Notes under the pieces: model-generated
The model's input: only the letters and a program-made list of their open reading frames with translations
Databases searched by the model: none
What the model was told of the DNA's origin: nothing
NCBI RefSeq assembly: GCF_034344865.1
Contig: NZ_CP133774.1
Span: forward strand, 6,634,001 to 6,698,000
Direction: 5' to 3'
Source of the DNA: Pseudomonas sp. 10S4
Lineage (GTDB): Bacteria; Pseudomonadota; Gammaproteobacteria; Pseudomonadales; Pseudomonadaceae
Length of the DNA stretch: 64,000 nt
Program-made: the position numbers and the translations under genes
In this document: positions 7,915-16,480 of the stretch, piece after piece
Layout of the letters: each line of letters begins with the position of its first letter
Position numbering within the stretch: the first letter of the stretch is position 1

Positions 7915-10900
7915 CTATCTCCCGTTGATCCTTTTCCAAATTTCGCCGCCCGGCTGAAGCTCCTTGGCGATCGCTCTATCAACCACCGATTGCGCAACTT
8001 GCTGCACGCCTTTGCCAAGGTCTGCCGAAGCCTGCTGGTTGTTTGCGGGTGAATCAGCACCGCCGGTTTGCACGGATACGGCAACAGGAAAGTTGTACGT
8101 GTCTCCGCCGCTGCCACCGCCACTACCACCGAGCGCCGCGATACCTGGCCCTGCGCCGGAAGTCAGCGGCGTAACGCTGCCGCCATTGGCGCCGGTCATA
8201 AGGAATGACCTGCCGCCCTCGTTGTACAACTCCGGCCCCAATTCGTTGACTTCGTACAGGGAGTTCGGCGCAACCGGTCCGCCGGCGGCTCTGTAGCCAG
8301 AGAAGTCGACATTGGTATATCCGGCCTGCGACGCCCCTGCAGCCGACGAAGCGGCACCGGCAGAGCCGGAAGCAAACCCGCTACTGCCACTGCCACCGGT
8401 GAAGTAGCTGGCAGCCGCACCGACCAGACTGCCAAGCAATGCGGAACTGGCCTGCCTCGCAGCAATTCGCGCCATATCCGCTAGGATCGATTTGGCGAAG
8501 TCCCCGAAAGAGGCTTTCCCGGTCATGGCGAAGTTGACGATCGAGTCCTCCATCGAACTGAAAGCGTTCGTGAACAAACTCCGCGTTTGCCCGGCAATAT
8601 CCCGCGCCGAATCCAAGTAATTGGCCCACGCCGATGTCGCGCCCTTGGTCCAGTCACCCTGCGCCGCTTCGACGTCGGCATAGTTCTGCCGGATCTGGTC
8701 GGTCGCTGCTTTGTTCGCATCCGCGAGAGCCTGTGACTTCTGTTTGAACTCTTCCGGGTCCATGTTTCTGGATGGGTCGGAGCGCTGGTTTTCCAGTTCC
8801 AGGGACTGCTGAGCAAACCGGTCTTGCTGACTGTTCAGCTCGCCGGACAACGCGTTTTGCCGATCGCCCTGGCCAACGCCATTGACTGCGCGTTGGCCTG
8901 CAAGCGCCAGAGCCTTCTGCTGCTGTCCGAGGGCTGCAACGTATTGGCTGACTGCGTACGTTTGCTTGTCGAGGCGTCCTTTCTCGTTGGTAGCCAACAC
9001 CTCCTGCTGGCTGTCGGCAGCCTTCTGCGCCTTGACCATGGCTGTGCGAGCATCGGCGATCTTCTGGTCCAGCTGGATGCGCTGCGCTGCCGTGGTGCTG
9101 GACTTGTTTTTCACGGCTTCCAGCGCCGCGATCTCGGCCTCGTACGCTGCTGCAACTTCATCCCGTTCGTTGCCGATCAGGCCTTCACGTTTTTGTGCGT
9201 ACTCGGCCTGGGAGATCAGCCCGGCTTTCTGCGCCGCATCCAGTTGCTTCTGGGCATTGCTGTACTCGGCCAGAATGGCTGTGAGCTGGTTTTTTGCATC
9301 GTTGAAACCGGTGAGGTCGACGCTGCCAGCCGCTACGGCGGGATCCTTGTTCTTGTCCTTGATATTTTGGATCGTCTTCGCCACGTAATCGGGCTTTACG
9401 AGCGGACTATCCGGGTTCGCTTTGCGCAGGTCATCGACTGACCGCTGATAATCCTTGATCAGCTTGTTGCGCTTTTCAGCATTGGTGAGATTTGAATCGC
9501 TGATCGCCTTCAGCTTTATCTCAGCCTCAAGCCCTTCCTTCTGAATGCGAGTTTGATCACTGTCAAACTTCGCGTTGTCCTTCAGGGCCGCCTGCTTGTC
9601 TTGCAACAGGTTGAGCTCATCCTGCAGCGACTCCATTCGCTTTTTCGCATCACCATCCTCAAAACCTGTGCCCAGAGTTGATTGAAGATAGGCAAGCTTT
9701 TGGGTTATTTCGGTGATTCGCAGTAGGTCATCCTGATCACGACCGACGTTTTTCAAAGCGTCCAGCGTCTTCGCGGTTTCACCTCGAATCGCGAGCCAGG
9801 CTTTTTCAACAAGGCTCAGGTTCTGAACGATCTCGCCTGCGCGCCCCTTCACCGCATCGGCGTAACTATCGGTCAGCAGCTTCGATGCCCCGATCTCATC
9901 GCCCTGCTCTTTGAGCGCCACTATCTGCGCGTAAACCGATGCGGTCAGGAAGTGATACTGGTCATTCAGCGACTTCGCAGCAGCAACCGGATCATCAGCA
10001 ATCTTGACGAACTCCGCTACCGTGGCATCGACAGACTTGCCGGTGGCTTTTTCCATCGCCAAAGCGGCTTCTGAAATCTCAACGAAGCTCGCACTGGCGA
10101 TCTTTCCATTTCCTGCCAGGCTCGCAAGCACATCAGCCGCCGCTCCAGTGGTGCCCACTGTCGCGCTGATCTGCCGCGCCATTTCGGCGAGCTCGCTAGC
10201 GTTGGTGCCCGCGTAGTTGCCGGTCAGGATCAGGGATTTGTTGTATTCCTGAGCCTCCTTGCTGCCCTGATAATAGGCGTTGGTGAGAACGGCAAGTGCG
10301 CCCGCGGCCAAGGCAATCGGTGCGGCAATTGCTGCAAATCCGATCGCCGCACTACCAGCCCCAGCACCCAATTGAGCGACGGCGCGAACACCGCTGCCCC
10401 AGTCACCAGAAGACAGGGCATTGCCAAGCTGAACGACGTTTTCCTGCGCCTGACGGGTGCCGAGTTTTAGCTTATCGAACGCACTGGCTGCCTCCCCCAT
10501 GCCGGCCCGGTCCTTGCCAATCTTGGCCAGGGCCTCGTTGTAGCGATCGGCATTGATTGCACCAACGCGGAAAGCCTCATGTGCGGCCTTTTCCTGCGCC
10601 TCCAACTTGGCCAGCTTCGCGGTCACTGGATCAATGCCATTGACCGTGCGCTTCAGCGCCTCAATCTGACGGTTTTCCGCGTCAATCAGGCGCTGTTTCT
10701 GTGCGACTTCCTTGATCTCGGCTTTTTCAATCTTGTCGTAGGACTTGCCGAGCCGTTCCTGGTAAGCCTCCTGCTGCTCGATAGTGACCAGGCCGCCCTT
10801 GCGGGCGCGCTCAAGCAAACCTTCCGCCTGAACCAAAGATTCCATGCTGGAGATGTTGCTGGACATCGCCTTGTCGAGCTGGCTGATGATGGCGATTTCA

Positions 10901-11166
10901 CTGGTCGCGCTTGCGCCTGATTTCCGTCTCGCATCGGCCTGGCGCTCGCTGGCTCCAGTCGACTTATCAATTCCCTGCGCCGCCTCGGCCTCGGCTTGCG
11001 CCACCTTCTTTCCTGTGTCTGCCAGGCTGGTGCTGGCCTTGCCGAGTCCATCAACCGCCTTTTCGGCCCCCTCGGCAGCGGTGACCAGTTTGTCGAGGTC
11101 ATCAGCAGCTTTAACCGCCGACGACGAATTGACCTCGATGCCCAGGGACGCGAAGTTGGTACTCAT
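7915..11166 (-). CDS. Tail length tape measure protein, lambda H-like
   Basis: The 1083-residue protein sets tail length and is ejected with the DNA. The N-terminal half is Ala/Lys/Glu-rich coiled coil. A hydrophobic segment (AIGFAAIAAPIALAAGALAVL) lies near 275-295. The C-terminal 180 residues carry the lambda tape-measure C domain (WANYLDSARDIAGQTRSLF ... MARIAARQASSALLGSLVGA) and a glycine-rich end. Its ATG overlaps the stop of the GT extension (ATGA), exactly as in lambda G-T-H. From residue count the tail would be of lambda-like length (roughly 150 nm at 1.5 A per residue; an estimate only). Confidence 0.94.
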   Translation of the reverse strand: MSTNFASLGIEVNSSSAVKAADDLDKLVTAAEGAEKAVDGLGKASTSLADTGKKVAQAEAEAAQGIDKSTGASERQADARRKSGASATSEIAIISQLDKAMSSNISSMESLVQAEGLLERARKGGLVTIEQQEAYQERLGKSYDKIEKAEIKEVAQKQRLIDAENRQIEALKRTVNGIDPVTAKLAKLEAQEKAAHEAFRVGAINADRYNEALAKIGKDRAGMGEAASAFDKLKLGTRQAQENVVQLGNALSSGDWGSGVRAVAQLGAGAGSAAIGFAAIAAPIALAAGALAVLTNAYYQGSKEAQEYNKSLILTGNYAGTNASELAEMARQISATVGTTGAAADVLASLAGNGKIASASFVEISEAALAMEKATGKSVDATVAEFVKIADDPVAAAKSLNDQYHFLTASVYAQIVALKEQGDEIGASKLLTDSYADAVKGRAGEIVQNLSLVEKAWLAIRGETAKTLDALKNVGRDQDDLLRITEITQKLAYLQSTLGTGFEDGDAKKRMESLQDELNLLQDKQAALKDNAKFDSDQTRIQKEGLEAEIKLKAISDSNLTNAEKRNKLIKDYQRSVDDLRKANPDSPLVKPDYVAKTIQNIKDKNKDPAVAAGSVDLTGFNDAKNQLTAILAEYSNAQKQLDAAQKAGLISQAEYAQKREGLIGNERDEVAAAYEAEIAALEAVKNKSSTTAAQRIQLDQKIADARTAMVKAQKAADSQQEVLATNEKGRLDKQTYAVSQYVAALGQQQKALALAGQRAVNGVGQGDRQNALSGELNSQQDRFAQQSLELENQRSDPSRNMDPEEFKQKSQALADANKAATDQIRQNYADVEAAQGDWTKGATSAWANYLDSARDIAGQTRSLFTNAFSSMEDSIVNFAMTGKASFGDFAKSILADMARIAARQASSALLGSLVGAAASYFTGGSGSSGFASGSAGAASSAAGASQAGYTNVDFSGYRAAGGPVAPNSLYEVNELGPELYNEGGRSFLMTGANGGSVTPLTSGAGPGIAALGGSGGGSGGDTYNFPVAVSVQTGGADSPANNQQASADLGKGVQQVAQSVVDRAIAKELQPGGEIWKRINGR

Positions 11167-11417
11167 TTACTGTCCCTCTGTTCCGCCATCACCTGCAGGG
11201 CATCGGCTTCCATGATGCGGAGATCCGGGAAAATGTCGGTGACCTGAGCCCGGGTTAAACCGAGAAAGCCAGCGACATCGCGAATTGACGTGTAATCCAA
11301 ACCGGTAGCGCCGCACGCACCTGTACGCCATTGGGTGCTCAGAGCCTCGAAGACAATGAAGGCCTGCCAGTTAGCCGGCCAAATTTCACAGTCTTGCCCG
11401 GTCAGATCACCCACCAT
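11163..11417 (-). CDS. T extension of the tail chaperone GT fusion
   Basis: The 84 residues from the first ATG (MVGDLTGQDCEIWPANW ... TSIRDVAGFLGLTRAQV) resemble the DUF1799 part found downstream of tail chaperones. The reading frame is open, without a stop, from the slippery site (11486) through 23 further codons before this ATG. That indicates translation as a -1 fusion with the upstream chaperone (about 232 residues in total), the lambda gpGT arrangement, rather than independent initiation. It overlaps the tape measure start by four bases. Confidence 0.85.
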   Translation of the reverse strand: MVGDLTGQDCEIWPANWQAFIVFEALSTQWRTGACGATGLDYTSIRDVAGFLGLTRAQVTDIFPDLRIMEADALQVMAEQRDSK

Positions 11418-11479
11418 GAAGCCGAAGGTCTTCAGCTCTTCAGCCGAAGGCCCTTGCTCGTAGAGGGTGCGTGCAGCGC

Positions 11480-11860
11480 TTAGGAGTTTCCCAGGCGAGC
11501 CTTGCTGAACGCATCGGAGTACGCCCCCAGCACCGCGCTGGGAGTCGCGCTGATTGAGCTGACCAGGATGCGGAGATTCTCGTCTGTGAACTCTTCGTCC
11601 ACATCCCAGCCGGAGACGATTGTCTTGAGCTGCTCCACCTGAAGATCGATCAGCAAGGTGGTGAACTGCTTGAGTCCCACCTCTTCCGATTTCAGCCCCA
11701 GCGCCTTATGCCGCTCGCCCCAGTCGGCGTACAAATCTGCCAACTCGGTTCGGTCGCGATACTTGAACTCAAACCCCACCTTCACCGGTTCGCCGCCAAC
11801 TGTCGGGAGCATGACGTCGGCCTTGAAGGTTGGGTTTTGGATAAGCGTGAACTTGGCCAT
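11480..11860 (-). CDS. Tail assembly chaperone, lambda G-like
   Basis: The 126-residue protein (MAKFTLIQNPTFKADVMLP; FEFKYRDRTELADLYADW) belongs to the Phage_TAC class that coats the tape measure protein during tail assembly. It follows the tail tube gene by a few bases. Its last codons read CTG GGA AAC TCC TAA, placing a slippery heptamer three codons from the stop, so a fraction of ribosomes should make the longer GT form. Confidence 0.92.
   Translation of the reverse strand: MAKFTLIQNPTFKADVMLPTVGGEPVKVGFEFKYRDRTELADLYADWGERHKALGLKSEEVGLKQFTTLLIDLQVEQLKTIVSGWDVDEEFTDENLRILVSSISATPSAVLGAYSDAFSKARLGNS
11486..11492 (-). other. Programmed -1 frameshift site (slippery GGGAAAC)
   Basis: On the coding strand the zero-frame reading is G GGA AAC, a canonical X XXY YYZ heptamer, at the end of the G-like gene. 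After a -1 slip the frame continues LLSAARTLYEQGPSAEELK into the T extension with no stop. Lambda uses GGGAAAG in the same place. Confidence 0.9.
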
Positions 11861-11863
11861 GGG

Positions 11864-12517
11864 TTACACCACCGACAGGTAGCGGGTTGGCTCGGACTGC
11901 AACGCCAAGTTCACGGTACGGGTGAGCAGGTTATTGCGGGAGACGGCCGGCTGTTTCGAGAACGAGGTGTATGCCCCGTACAGCAGCATGTCATTGCCCG
12001 GAAGATTTAAGCGAGCCGCCTGCACCTGCTTGCCCGCATCAGCCTTGAGCAGCACCGCATTGAAGGCCTGAGTCGGGTCATCGGCGATGGTCAACACCAT
12101 GCTGGCGGCAGACTTGTCGGTCGGCATCTGTTTGCCCTGGTCGTCCTCAAGGAACACCACGTCCAGATAGTTCTGTTCGCCACCGGAGAAAGCCAGGTCA
12201 GTGACCTGTGGAATTTGCACCCAGGTGAGCACCTTTCGCATGGTTCCGGCGCCGTTGCCAGCCGGGAAGATCTGCGTGTCGGTGGTATCGATCGCTTCCA
12301 GGGTAACCGCCGAGGCGGTTGCGGATTTCACGCGAACAACCTTGTTATCCAGTTGGCTCCAGCCGGAACTGAGCAGGACGATATCGCCGGCGTCGAAATC
12401 AGCGCCGACGACCGAGGCTACCGCCTCGGATGCGTTGGAAATGGCAGTGAATGGCAGTGCAACCTCATAAGTTGCGGCGTGCTGGAACTTGCCGCCGTTG
12501 GGGATCTTGTAGCCCAT
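11864..12517 (-). CDS. Major tail tube protein, lambda V-like
   Basis: The 217-residue tube protein begins MGYKIPNGGKFQHAATYE. The start at 12517 is chosen because the extra 13 upstream codons cover the terminator stem. A beta-rich body (AFSGGEQNYLDVVFLEDDQGKQMP) is followed by an extended C-terminus. It lies three bases before the chaperone gene and after the tail terminator gene, the normal order. An intrinsic terminator lies in its leader (12543-12566). Confidence 0.88.
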   Translation of the reverse strand: MGYKIPNGGKFQHAATYEVALPFTAISNASEAVASVVGADFDAGDIVLLSSGWSQLDNKVVRVKSATASAVTLEAIDTTDTQIFPAGNGAGTMRKVLTWVQIPQVTDLAFSGGEQNYLDVVFLEDDQGKQMPTDKSAASMVLTIADDPTQAFNAVLLKADAGKQVQAARLNLPGNDMLLYGAYTSFSKQPAVSRNNLLTRTVNLALQSEPTRYLSVV

Positions 12518-12542
12518 GGGTTTTTCCTCTTTGCAGAAATGA

Positions 12543-12566
12543 CAAAACCCGCTCAATGGCGGGTTC
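12543..12566 (-). terminator. Intrinsic terminator upstream of tail tube gene
   Basis: The minus-strand RNA AACCCGCCATTGAGCGGGTT is followed by UUG: a six-base ACCCGC/GCGGGT stem with a short U tract, between the plus-strand moron (12693-12929) and the tail tube start. Confidence 0.6.
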
Positions 12567-12641
12567 TGGGGTTGCCCAACGGGCGCGTTAAGGGAGGTTG
12601 AAAATCATTACTTTGATCGCATAGACCAAAGAGATGGTACG

Positions 12642-12671
12642 TTGCGAGCATTGCGGCTTTAGCCATATCTA
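12642..12671 (+). promoter_or_regulatory. Possible promoter of the 12.7-kb moron gene
   Basis: TTGCGA (12642-12647) and TATCTA (12666-12671), separated by 18 bases, lie 22 bases before the start codon of a gene reading against the late operon. The match is moderate and based on consensus only. Confidence 0.35.
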
Positions 12672-12692
12672 AGATATCGACCCGGAGCAACA

Positions 12693-12929
12693 ATGAAACA
12701 GGATGTAGTTCGTATCGCTAAAAAGTTAACGATCCTCACAGTGGTGCTGGCTGCGCTTTCAGCTTATGGAGCGAACTCGCACTTCGGTCTCGAAACCTGG
12801 GCAGGGGACATCGGCCTGTTTGCAGGCCTTTGGGTAGCGGCCTTGCCTATGACAGCTCTTATTGTTTTGATATTTGCAATTCCATGGTACTCAATCAAGT
12901 GGTACCGAAATCGCCGAAGTAACGTGTAA
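12693..12929 (+). CDS. Small two-helix inner-membrane protein (moron)
   Basis: This 78-residue protein with ATG after a CGGAG Shine-Dalgarno has two hydrophobic segments (about 10-27, ILTVVLAALSAYG, and 40-65, GLFAGLWVAALPMTALIVLIF), then a basic tail (KWYRNRRSNV) that would face the cytoplasm. It is the only plus-strand gene inside the minus-strand head-tail operon and has its own candidate promoter, so it is probably expressed in the lysogen. No family was recognised. A role in superinfection exclusion or host fitness is possible but only inferred from its moron-like placement. Confidence 0.7.
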   Translation: MKQDVVRIAKKLTILTVVLAALSAYGANSHFGLETWAGDIGLFAGLWVAALPMTALIVLIFAIPWYSIKWYRNRRSNV

Positions 12930-12930
12930 C

Positions 12931-13347
12931 TCACTGAGTGTCGGCTCGGTACAGAAACGAGACAGGCACGGTAAACGTGGTGTCGTCAGGAATGCCTGGG
13001 CCGGGGTCTACCGGGCTCATGGTCACCACCGTCAGCGCGCCCTTCGTATTGCGCTCGTACAGCGGAAACAGCACCGCGATCTGGTCGGCCAGCACACCGG
13101 CCGCGCCGCGATACTTACCGGAAGGTGTCACGATGCTGACCTGAAACACGCCGGTATACATCTTGTGGTCGCCGCAGAGCGTGTTGCTTGCGGTATCGGC
13201 TGGCAGCGTGAACGCTTTCAGGTAAGTGGCGCCGTCGCCGGGTGTATATGCCTCGTTCTCGACGACGACCTTCAGCGGTACTGGCAACGCTTTCGCCCAG
13301 GCGATCAGCTTGGCCTCATAGATCGAGGCGATTAAGTTATGGCTCAT
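12931..13347 (-). CDS. Tail terminator / completion protein (DUF4128-like)
   Basis: The 138-residue protein (MSHNLIASIYEAKLIAWAKALP; GVFQVSIVTPSGKYRGAAGVLADQI) has the pattern of DUF4128 tail completion proteins, the equivalent of lambda gpU, which caps the tail tube and joins it to the head. It overlaps the preceding Z-like gene by four bases (ATGA). Length and place between the Z-like gene and tail tube gene fit. Confidence 0.82.
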   Translation of the reverse strand: MSHNLIASIYEAKLIAWAKALPVPLKVVVENEAYTPGDGATYLKAFTLPADTASNTLCGDHKMYTGVFQVSIVTPSGKYRGAAGVLADQIAVLFPLYERNTKGALTVVTMSPVDPGPGIPDDTTFTVPVSFLYRADTQ

Positions 13348-13997
13348 ACCTGGTTGTTCCTGATGACTTCATCGACGATCTGCTGAAAGCGAGCCAGGGT
13401 GATCCGGACCATGCCGCCGGGTGCCTGTTTCGAATGTCCGTACTCGAGTGGCACCGCATACGGCAGGTTGTTGACCAGGTACGCCGTCTGGCCGATGGTC
13501 AGTGACTGCACCTGAGTCCTCAGCACCGCCACCGAGACATTGCCCGACGGGTCGATCTGATCAAGCACGCCGTCGGCGGGCGAATCGATTGAAAATTGCC
13601 AGTTCCCGCGGAACCGCCCGCCGACGTAGCCCTTGCCAGCGACCAAGCCGTTCACGTTGTAGTTCTGGTCGCGCTCGGTCTTGGTCAGTGGCTTGGCGTA
13701 CTTCACGCCGCGCTTCAGCTTGCCGGCCTTCGTGAAGTTGCTGTCGGTCAGATTGATGACCGTATTGCGCACGGCCACCTTGAAGTCATAGGCATCAGCC
13801 GCCGCGGTGTTGGCTTGGCGATGCGCGACGTTGGCCGCCCAGATCTCGGGGTTGCCCACCGGCGACATGCGAATGACGCTGCTGCCGACCTCGATAACGA
13901 TTTCGCGGAAGGTGGCGTCGAGCCCGGCCTGCGCCTGCTCGGCAAACTGGCGGATGTTCTCGGCGAAGCTGCCGTTGAGGCCTGAGTATTTGCTCAT
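13344..13997 (-). CDS. Minor tail protein, lambda Z / HK97 gp10-like
   Basis: The 217-residue protein starts MSKYSGLNGSFAENIRQFAEQ. The ATG at 13997 overlaps the upstream stop (ATGA), whereas the frame extending to 14117 lies inside the upstream gene. The conserved parts are an N-terminal helix, a beta core (VGGRFRGNWQFSIDSPADG) and the end (LPYAVPLEYGHSKQAPGGMVRITLARFQ), typical of HK97 gp10-family proteins that act at the head-tail joint. Confidence 0.85.
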   Translation of the reverse strand: MSKYSGLNGSFAENIRQFAEQAQAGLDATFREIVIEVGSSVIRMSPVGNPEIWAANVAHRQANTAAADAYDFKVAVRNTVINLTDSNFTKAGKLKRGVKYAKPLTKTERDQNYNVNGLVAGKGYVGGRFRGNWQFSIDSPADGVLDQIDPSGNVSVAVLRTQVQSLTIGQTAYLVNNLPYAVPLEYGHSKQAPGGMVRITLARFQQIVDEVIRNNQV

Positions 13998-14362
13998 GAC
14001 CGAACCTGCAACTCGTAGAGAGTTGGCGTGCCGGCCGGGTTGATCTCTTTCAGCGGTGGGACGATTGACCAGGTGCGACCTTGGACGATGACTTTGTTCA
14101 GTAGGCCGGGCGCCCACGTAAGCCCCTGCGCGGCGATCTTGAGCTTCTTGTCGCCCTGTTTGATCAGGCTGTTGTTCTGGAATTCTTGACCGGTGAAGTC
14201 GAGCAGGATTCCTTGGGCGCTCTGCTCGATGATGGTGTCAGGGCCTGCGGTGCCGGTTTCGGGGTCGTACTTGCCGGCGGTGGTCGCCCGGATGATCACG
14301 GGTTGGCCGAACTCTGTGATCATCTCCAGAGCCATCACGGCCATTTCGTCGTAGAAGGCCAT
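13994..14362 (-). CDS. Head-tail connector/stopper-like protein
   Basis: The 122-residue protein (MAFYDEMAVMALEMITEFG; GKYDPETGTAGP; DFTGQEFQNNSLIKQGDKKLKI) has the beta pattern of small head-closure (stopper) proteins and lies exactly where they do, before the gp10-like gene. A terminator (14378-14403) lies just upstream of its start, so its expression depends on read-through. Exact family not verified. Confidence 0.7.
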   Translation of the reverse strand: MAFYDEMAVMALEMITEFGQPVIIRATTAGKYDPETGTAGPDTIIEQSAQGILLDFTGQEFQNNSLIKQGDKKLKIAAQGLTWAPGLLNKVIVQGRTWSIVPPLKEINPAGTPTLYELQVRS

Positions 14363-14377
14363 GGTGGCTCCAGATGT

Positions 14378-14403
14378 GAAAAGCCCAGCGCGATGGCTGG
14401 GCC
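14378..14403 (-). terminator. Intrinsic terminator in the head-tail connector region
   Basis: The minus-strand RNA GGCCCAGCCATCGCGCTGGGC followed by UUUUC forms a GCCCAGC/GCTGGGC stem, immediately after the 62-residue gene (stop at 14410). Confidence 0.75.
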
Positions 14404-14409
14404 TTTGGA

Positions 14410-14598
14410 TTATTTGATGCGCTCCTGCCGCTGCTTAAGCATGAGATCTGCCAATCCTGCTGCTCTATTTGCGATAGCCATTGGCAAAAGAGATAGCGAG
14501 TCGAGAGGCGATCCTGTGTCTTTTACAGGCAGTGCTGAAGTCGCGATGACGGCCGCAGAGTAATACTGATCCCATGCTGTTTTTTCTTCTTGAGTCAT
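14410..14598 (-). CDS. Small phage protein of unknown function
   Basis: This 62-residue protein starts at MTQEEKTAWDQYYS, with a strong GGAGG five bases upstream; a GTG two codons earlier is less well placed. It is mostly helical with a central Ala/Ser/Leu-rich part and basic C-terminus (LMLKQRQERIK), lying between the adaptor-like gene and a terminator. No family recognised; it may be a small connector accessory or a moron. Confidence 0.55.
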   Translation of the reverse strand: MTQEEKTAWDQYYSAAVIATSALPVKDTGSPLDSLSLLPMAIANRAAGLADLMLKQRQERIK

Positions 14599-14634
14599 AT
14601 CCACCTCCGTTGTGCAGGAGGCATGAAGCTATCA

Positions 14635-15138
14635 CTACGCACGCACCGCGAACAGGCCCCGCTTTTGTAGGTAATCAGCAAACTGCGTGGCGCTCGGACG
14701 ATCCGGCGCCGCTGGCAGTAGCCTGTTACTGGTGTTTGGGATTGCAGCGTACTGCCGCGTCACTGCCCCCTCGACGCGATCCATCAGAACTGCACCTTTG
14801 CGCTTCTCTACGGGGTCGATATCGTCCTGATGGATCTCAGCAGCCAAGGCCATCTGGCCGTACTGGATTCGCGCAGGCAGGTAGTTGTCGGGCTTGATCT
14901 GCTGATCCAGCTCGATACCTCGGCGCGGCCAGGCCAGAGCCTGATCGCTATCCGTCTTGCACCCCTTCCAGGTCTTGCCATCCATCGCCAAGGCGGCCCG
15001 GCGAAGCAGCGCTTCTTGCGCGACAACATCGGCAGGAATGACCACGCCGAACTTCACGGCGTACATGGCCAAGTCCTCGGCAGATGCGTAGCTTTCGGCA
15101 TCTGGCTTGCCGGTACCATCCTCGATGATGAGAGTCAT
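14635..15138 (-). CDS. Head-tail adaptor protein (DnaT-like fold)
   Basis: The 167-residue protein (MTLIIEDGTGKPDAESYASAEDLAMYAVKFG ...) belongs to the group often labelled 'DnaT-like ssDNA-binding protein'. It sits two genes after the major capsid gene, where siphophages encode the helical adaptor that plugs into the portal (gp6/gp15 class); the residues ALLRRAALAMDGKTWKGCKT and LAWPRRGIEL match that class. I read it as a structural adaptor rather than a replication protein. Confidence 0.75.
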   Translation of the reverse strand: MTLIIEDGTGKPDAESYASAEDLAMYAVKFGVVIPADVVAQEALLRRAALAMDGKTWKGCKTDSDQALAWPRRGIELDQQIKPDNYLPARIQYGQMALAAEIHQDDIDPVEKRKGAVLMDRVEGAVTRQYAAIPNTSNRLLPAAPDRPSATQFADYLQKRGLFAVRA

Positions 15139-15141
15139 GAA

Positions 15142-15459
15142 TCAGCTCGCAGGAATGAGTTTGAGAAGGTCGAGCTTCGGAGCTTTAGCGTCATGCTCGA
15201 TGCCTTGAGCTGTCAACCAATCACGTAGTTCGCCGACTCCCATTTTTCTCGGATCGGTTTCGAACTCGCCTTGCTCACTGCCGTGATCTGCAAGCGTTAC
15301 TTCGACACCCACTGCCTCGTAAGCGGCTGCGATCTCAGGATAGTCGCCAACGATCACAACCGTCGTTGCGTCGCGCTCAATCAAACGAAACAGATCGGGA
15401 TTGCGATAGCGCTTTTCCGGATCGAAGCCATCAAGCTGATTGCTGTACGTCAATTCCAT
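15142..15459 (-). CDS. Small head protein, lambda FI-like position
   Basis: Start MELTYSNQLDGFDPEKRYRN (15459) is preferred because GGAGAG lies six bases upstream; in-frame ATGs at 15471, 15480 and 15516 are alternatives, the last overlapping the capsid gene. The roughly 105-residue acidic protein has the conserved stretch DPRKMGVGELRDWLTAQGIEH. The spacing suggests coupling with the adaptor gene downstream. It may take part in packaging or head completion; function is inferred from position. Confidence 0.7.
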   Translation of the reverse strand: MELTYSNQLDGFDPEKRYRNPDLFRLIERDATTVVIVGDYPEIAAAYEAVGVEVTLADHGSEQGEFETDPRKMGVGELRDWLTAQGIEHDAKAPKLDLLKLIPAS

Positions 15460-15505
15460 GATGCTCTCCATGGCGGCCATTGCTGACCGCGCCCAGGGGT
15501 TGTTG

Positions 15506-16468
15506 TTAGCCGCCAACTGGAGGCATGGTGGTCAGCTTGATCATCACGCCGGCCGTGACCTTGTTGCTGCCAGCATGTTTGACCCAGTTGGCAGCGGAAC
15601 CAACGGCGGCCAGCGTTGGGTTCGAGCCGCCACTCGCTGCCTTCCAGCTGTAACCCAGCACATCGATGTTCACGGTGCCTTCAGCGCGGTAGCCGATACC
15701 GAGGTTTTCTTCGTCGTTCACTTCGTAGGAACGGAAGCCAGGGGCCTGGGACTCGGTGATCGTCACAGCGTTTGGCAGCAGGCCGAAGATCACGTCCGAA
15801 GGCGCGGTATCGGTCACCAGCACCGGCTTGCCGAGGGTGCCCGGCAGGCCGCCGTAGATCACAACGCCCGCTTCTTCGTAGATCTTGTTGGTGATCGCCT
15901 CGTCGACAATGTCGAAGTAGGCGCTGGAGTGCATGACCCAGAGCGCGATCCGGCCGAACTTGTCACCGAACTTACGCATGCCGCGTGTCAGCGTCTTCTT
16001 GCCGTCGGTTTCGATGTTGGCGGAAACCACCATGTCGGTGTTGGAGCCAATGGCTGCGCGAAGGCCGGCCGTGGCGTACTGGATGAAGCCTTCCAGAGTA
16101 GCGTCGGCCACATCGGCACCAACAATCTGGGAGAACTCTTCAACCGGACGACCACGGCGCTTGAATGCTTCTTCAGTCGTCTGATACGGGCCGTACTTCC
16201 ATGGAGCTTTGACGCCAACGGCTTCGCCGGCGCTGATCTTCTTGGCAGTAACCTTGCCTTCGGAGTTGACGTCGCGGTGTTCCAGCGAGCCGTTCAGCTT
16301 GTACAGAGCGCGCTTACGGAAGTCGCCTTCGATCAGCTCATTGTCGAGCACCATCGCGCCGTTGGACGATGCGTTGAAGATATCAAGGTTGTCCTGAACG
16401 CGTTCCAGGTATGCGGTTTGCGCCTCATCGTTGTAGATGATCAGGTCGCTATTAACGGTTGTAGCCAT
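15506..16468 (-). CDS. Major capsid protein
   Basis: The 320-residue protein follows the scaffold gene and has the look of a HK97-fold coat protein: N-terminal arm (MATTVNSDLIIYNDEAQTA), a long spine helix (EEFSQIVGADVADATLEGF), the conserved segment IALWVMHSSAYFDIV and a C-terminal beta stretch (VNIDVLGYSWKAASGG). Its length and gene order (portal, head morphogenesis, scaffold, capsid) fit. No cleavage site or protease gene is visible; a separate scaffold makes the protease unnecessary. Confidence 0.92.
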   Translation of the reverse strand: MATTVNSDLIIYNDEAQTAYLERVQDNLDIFNASSNGAMVLDNELIEGDFRKRALYKLNGSLEHRDVNSEGKVTAKKISAGEAVGVKAPWKYGPYQTTEEAFKRRGRPVEEFSQIVGADVADATLEGFIQYATAGLRAAIGSNTDMVVSANIETDGKKTLTRGMRKFGDKFGRIALWVMHSSAYFDIVDEAITNKIYEEAGVVIYGGLPGTLGKPVLVTDTAPSDVIFGLLPNAVTITESQAPGFRSYEVNDEENLGIGYRAEGTVNIDVLGYSWKAASGGSNPTLAAVGSAANWVKHAGSNKVTAGVMIKLTTMPPVGG

Positions 16469-16480
16469 GGGTCAATCCCC

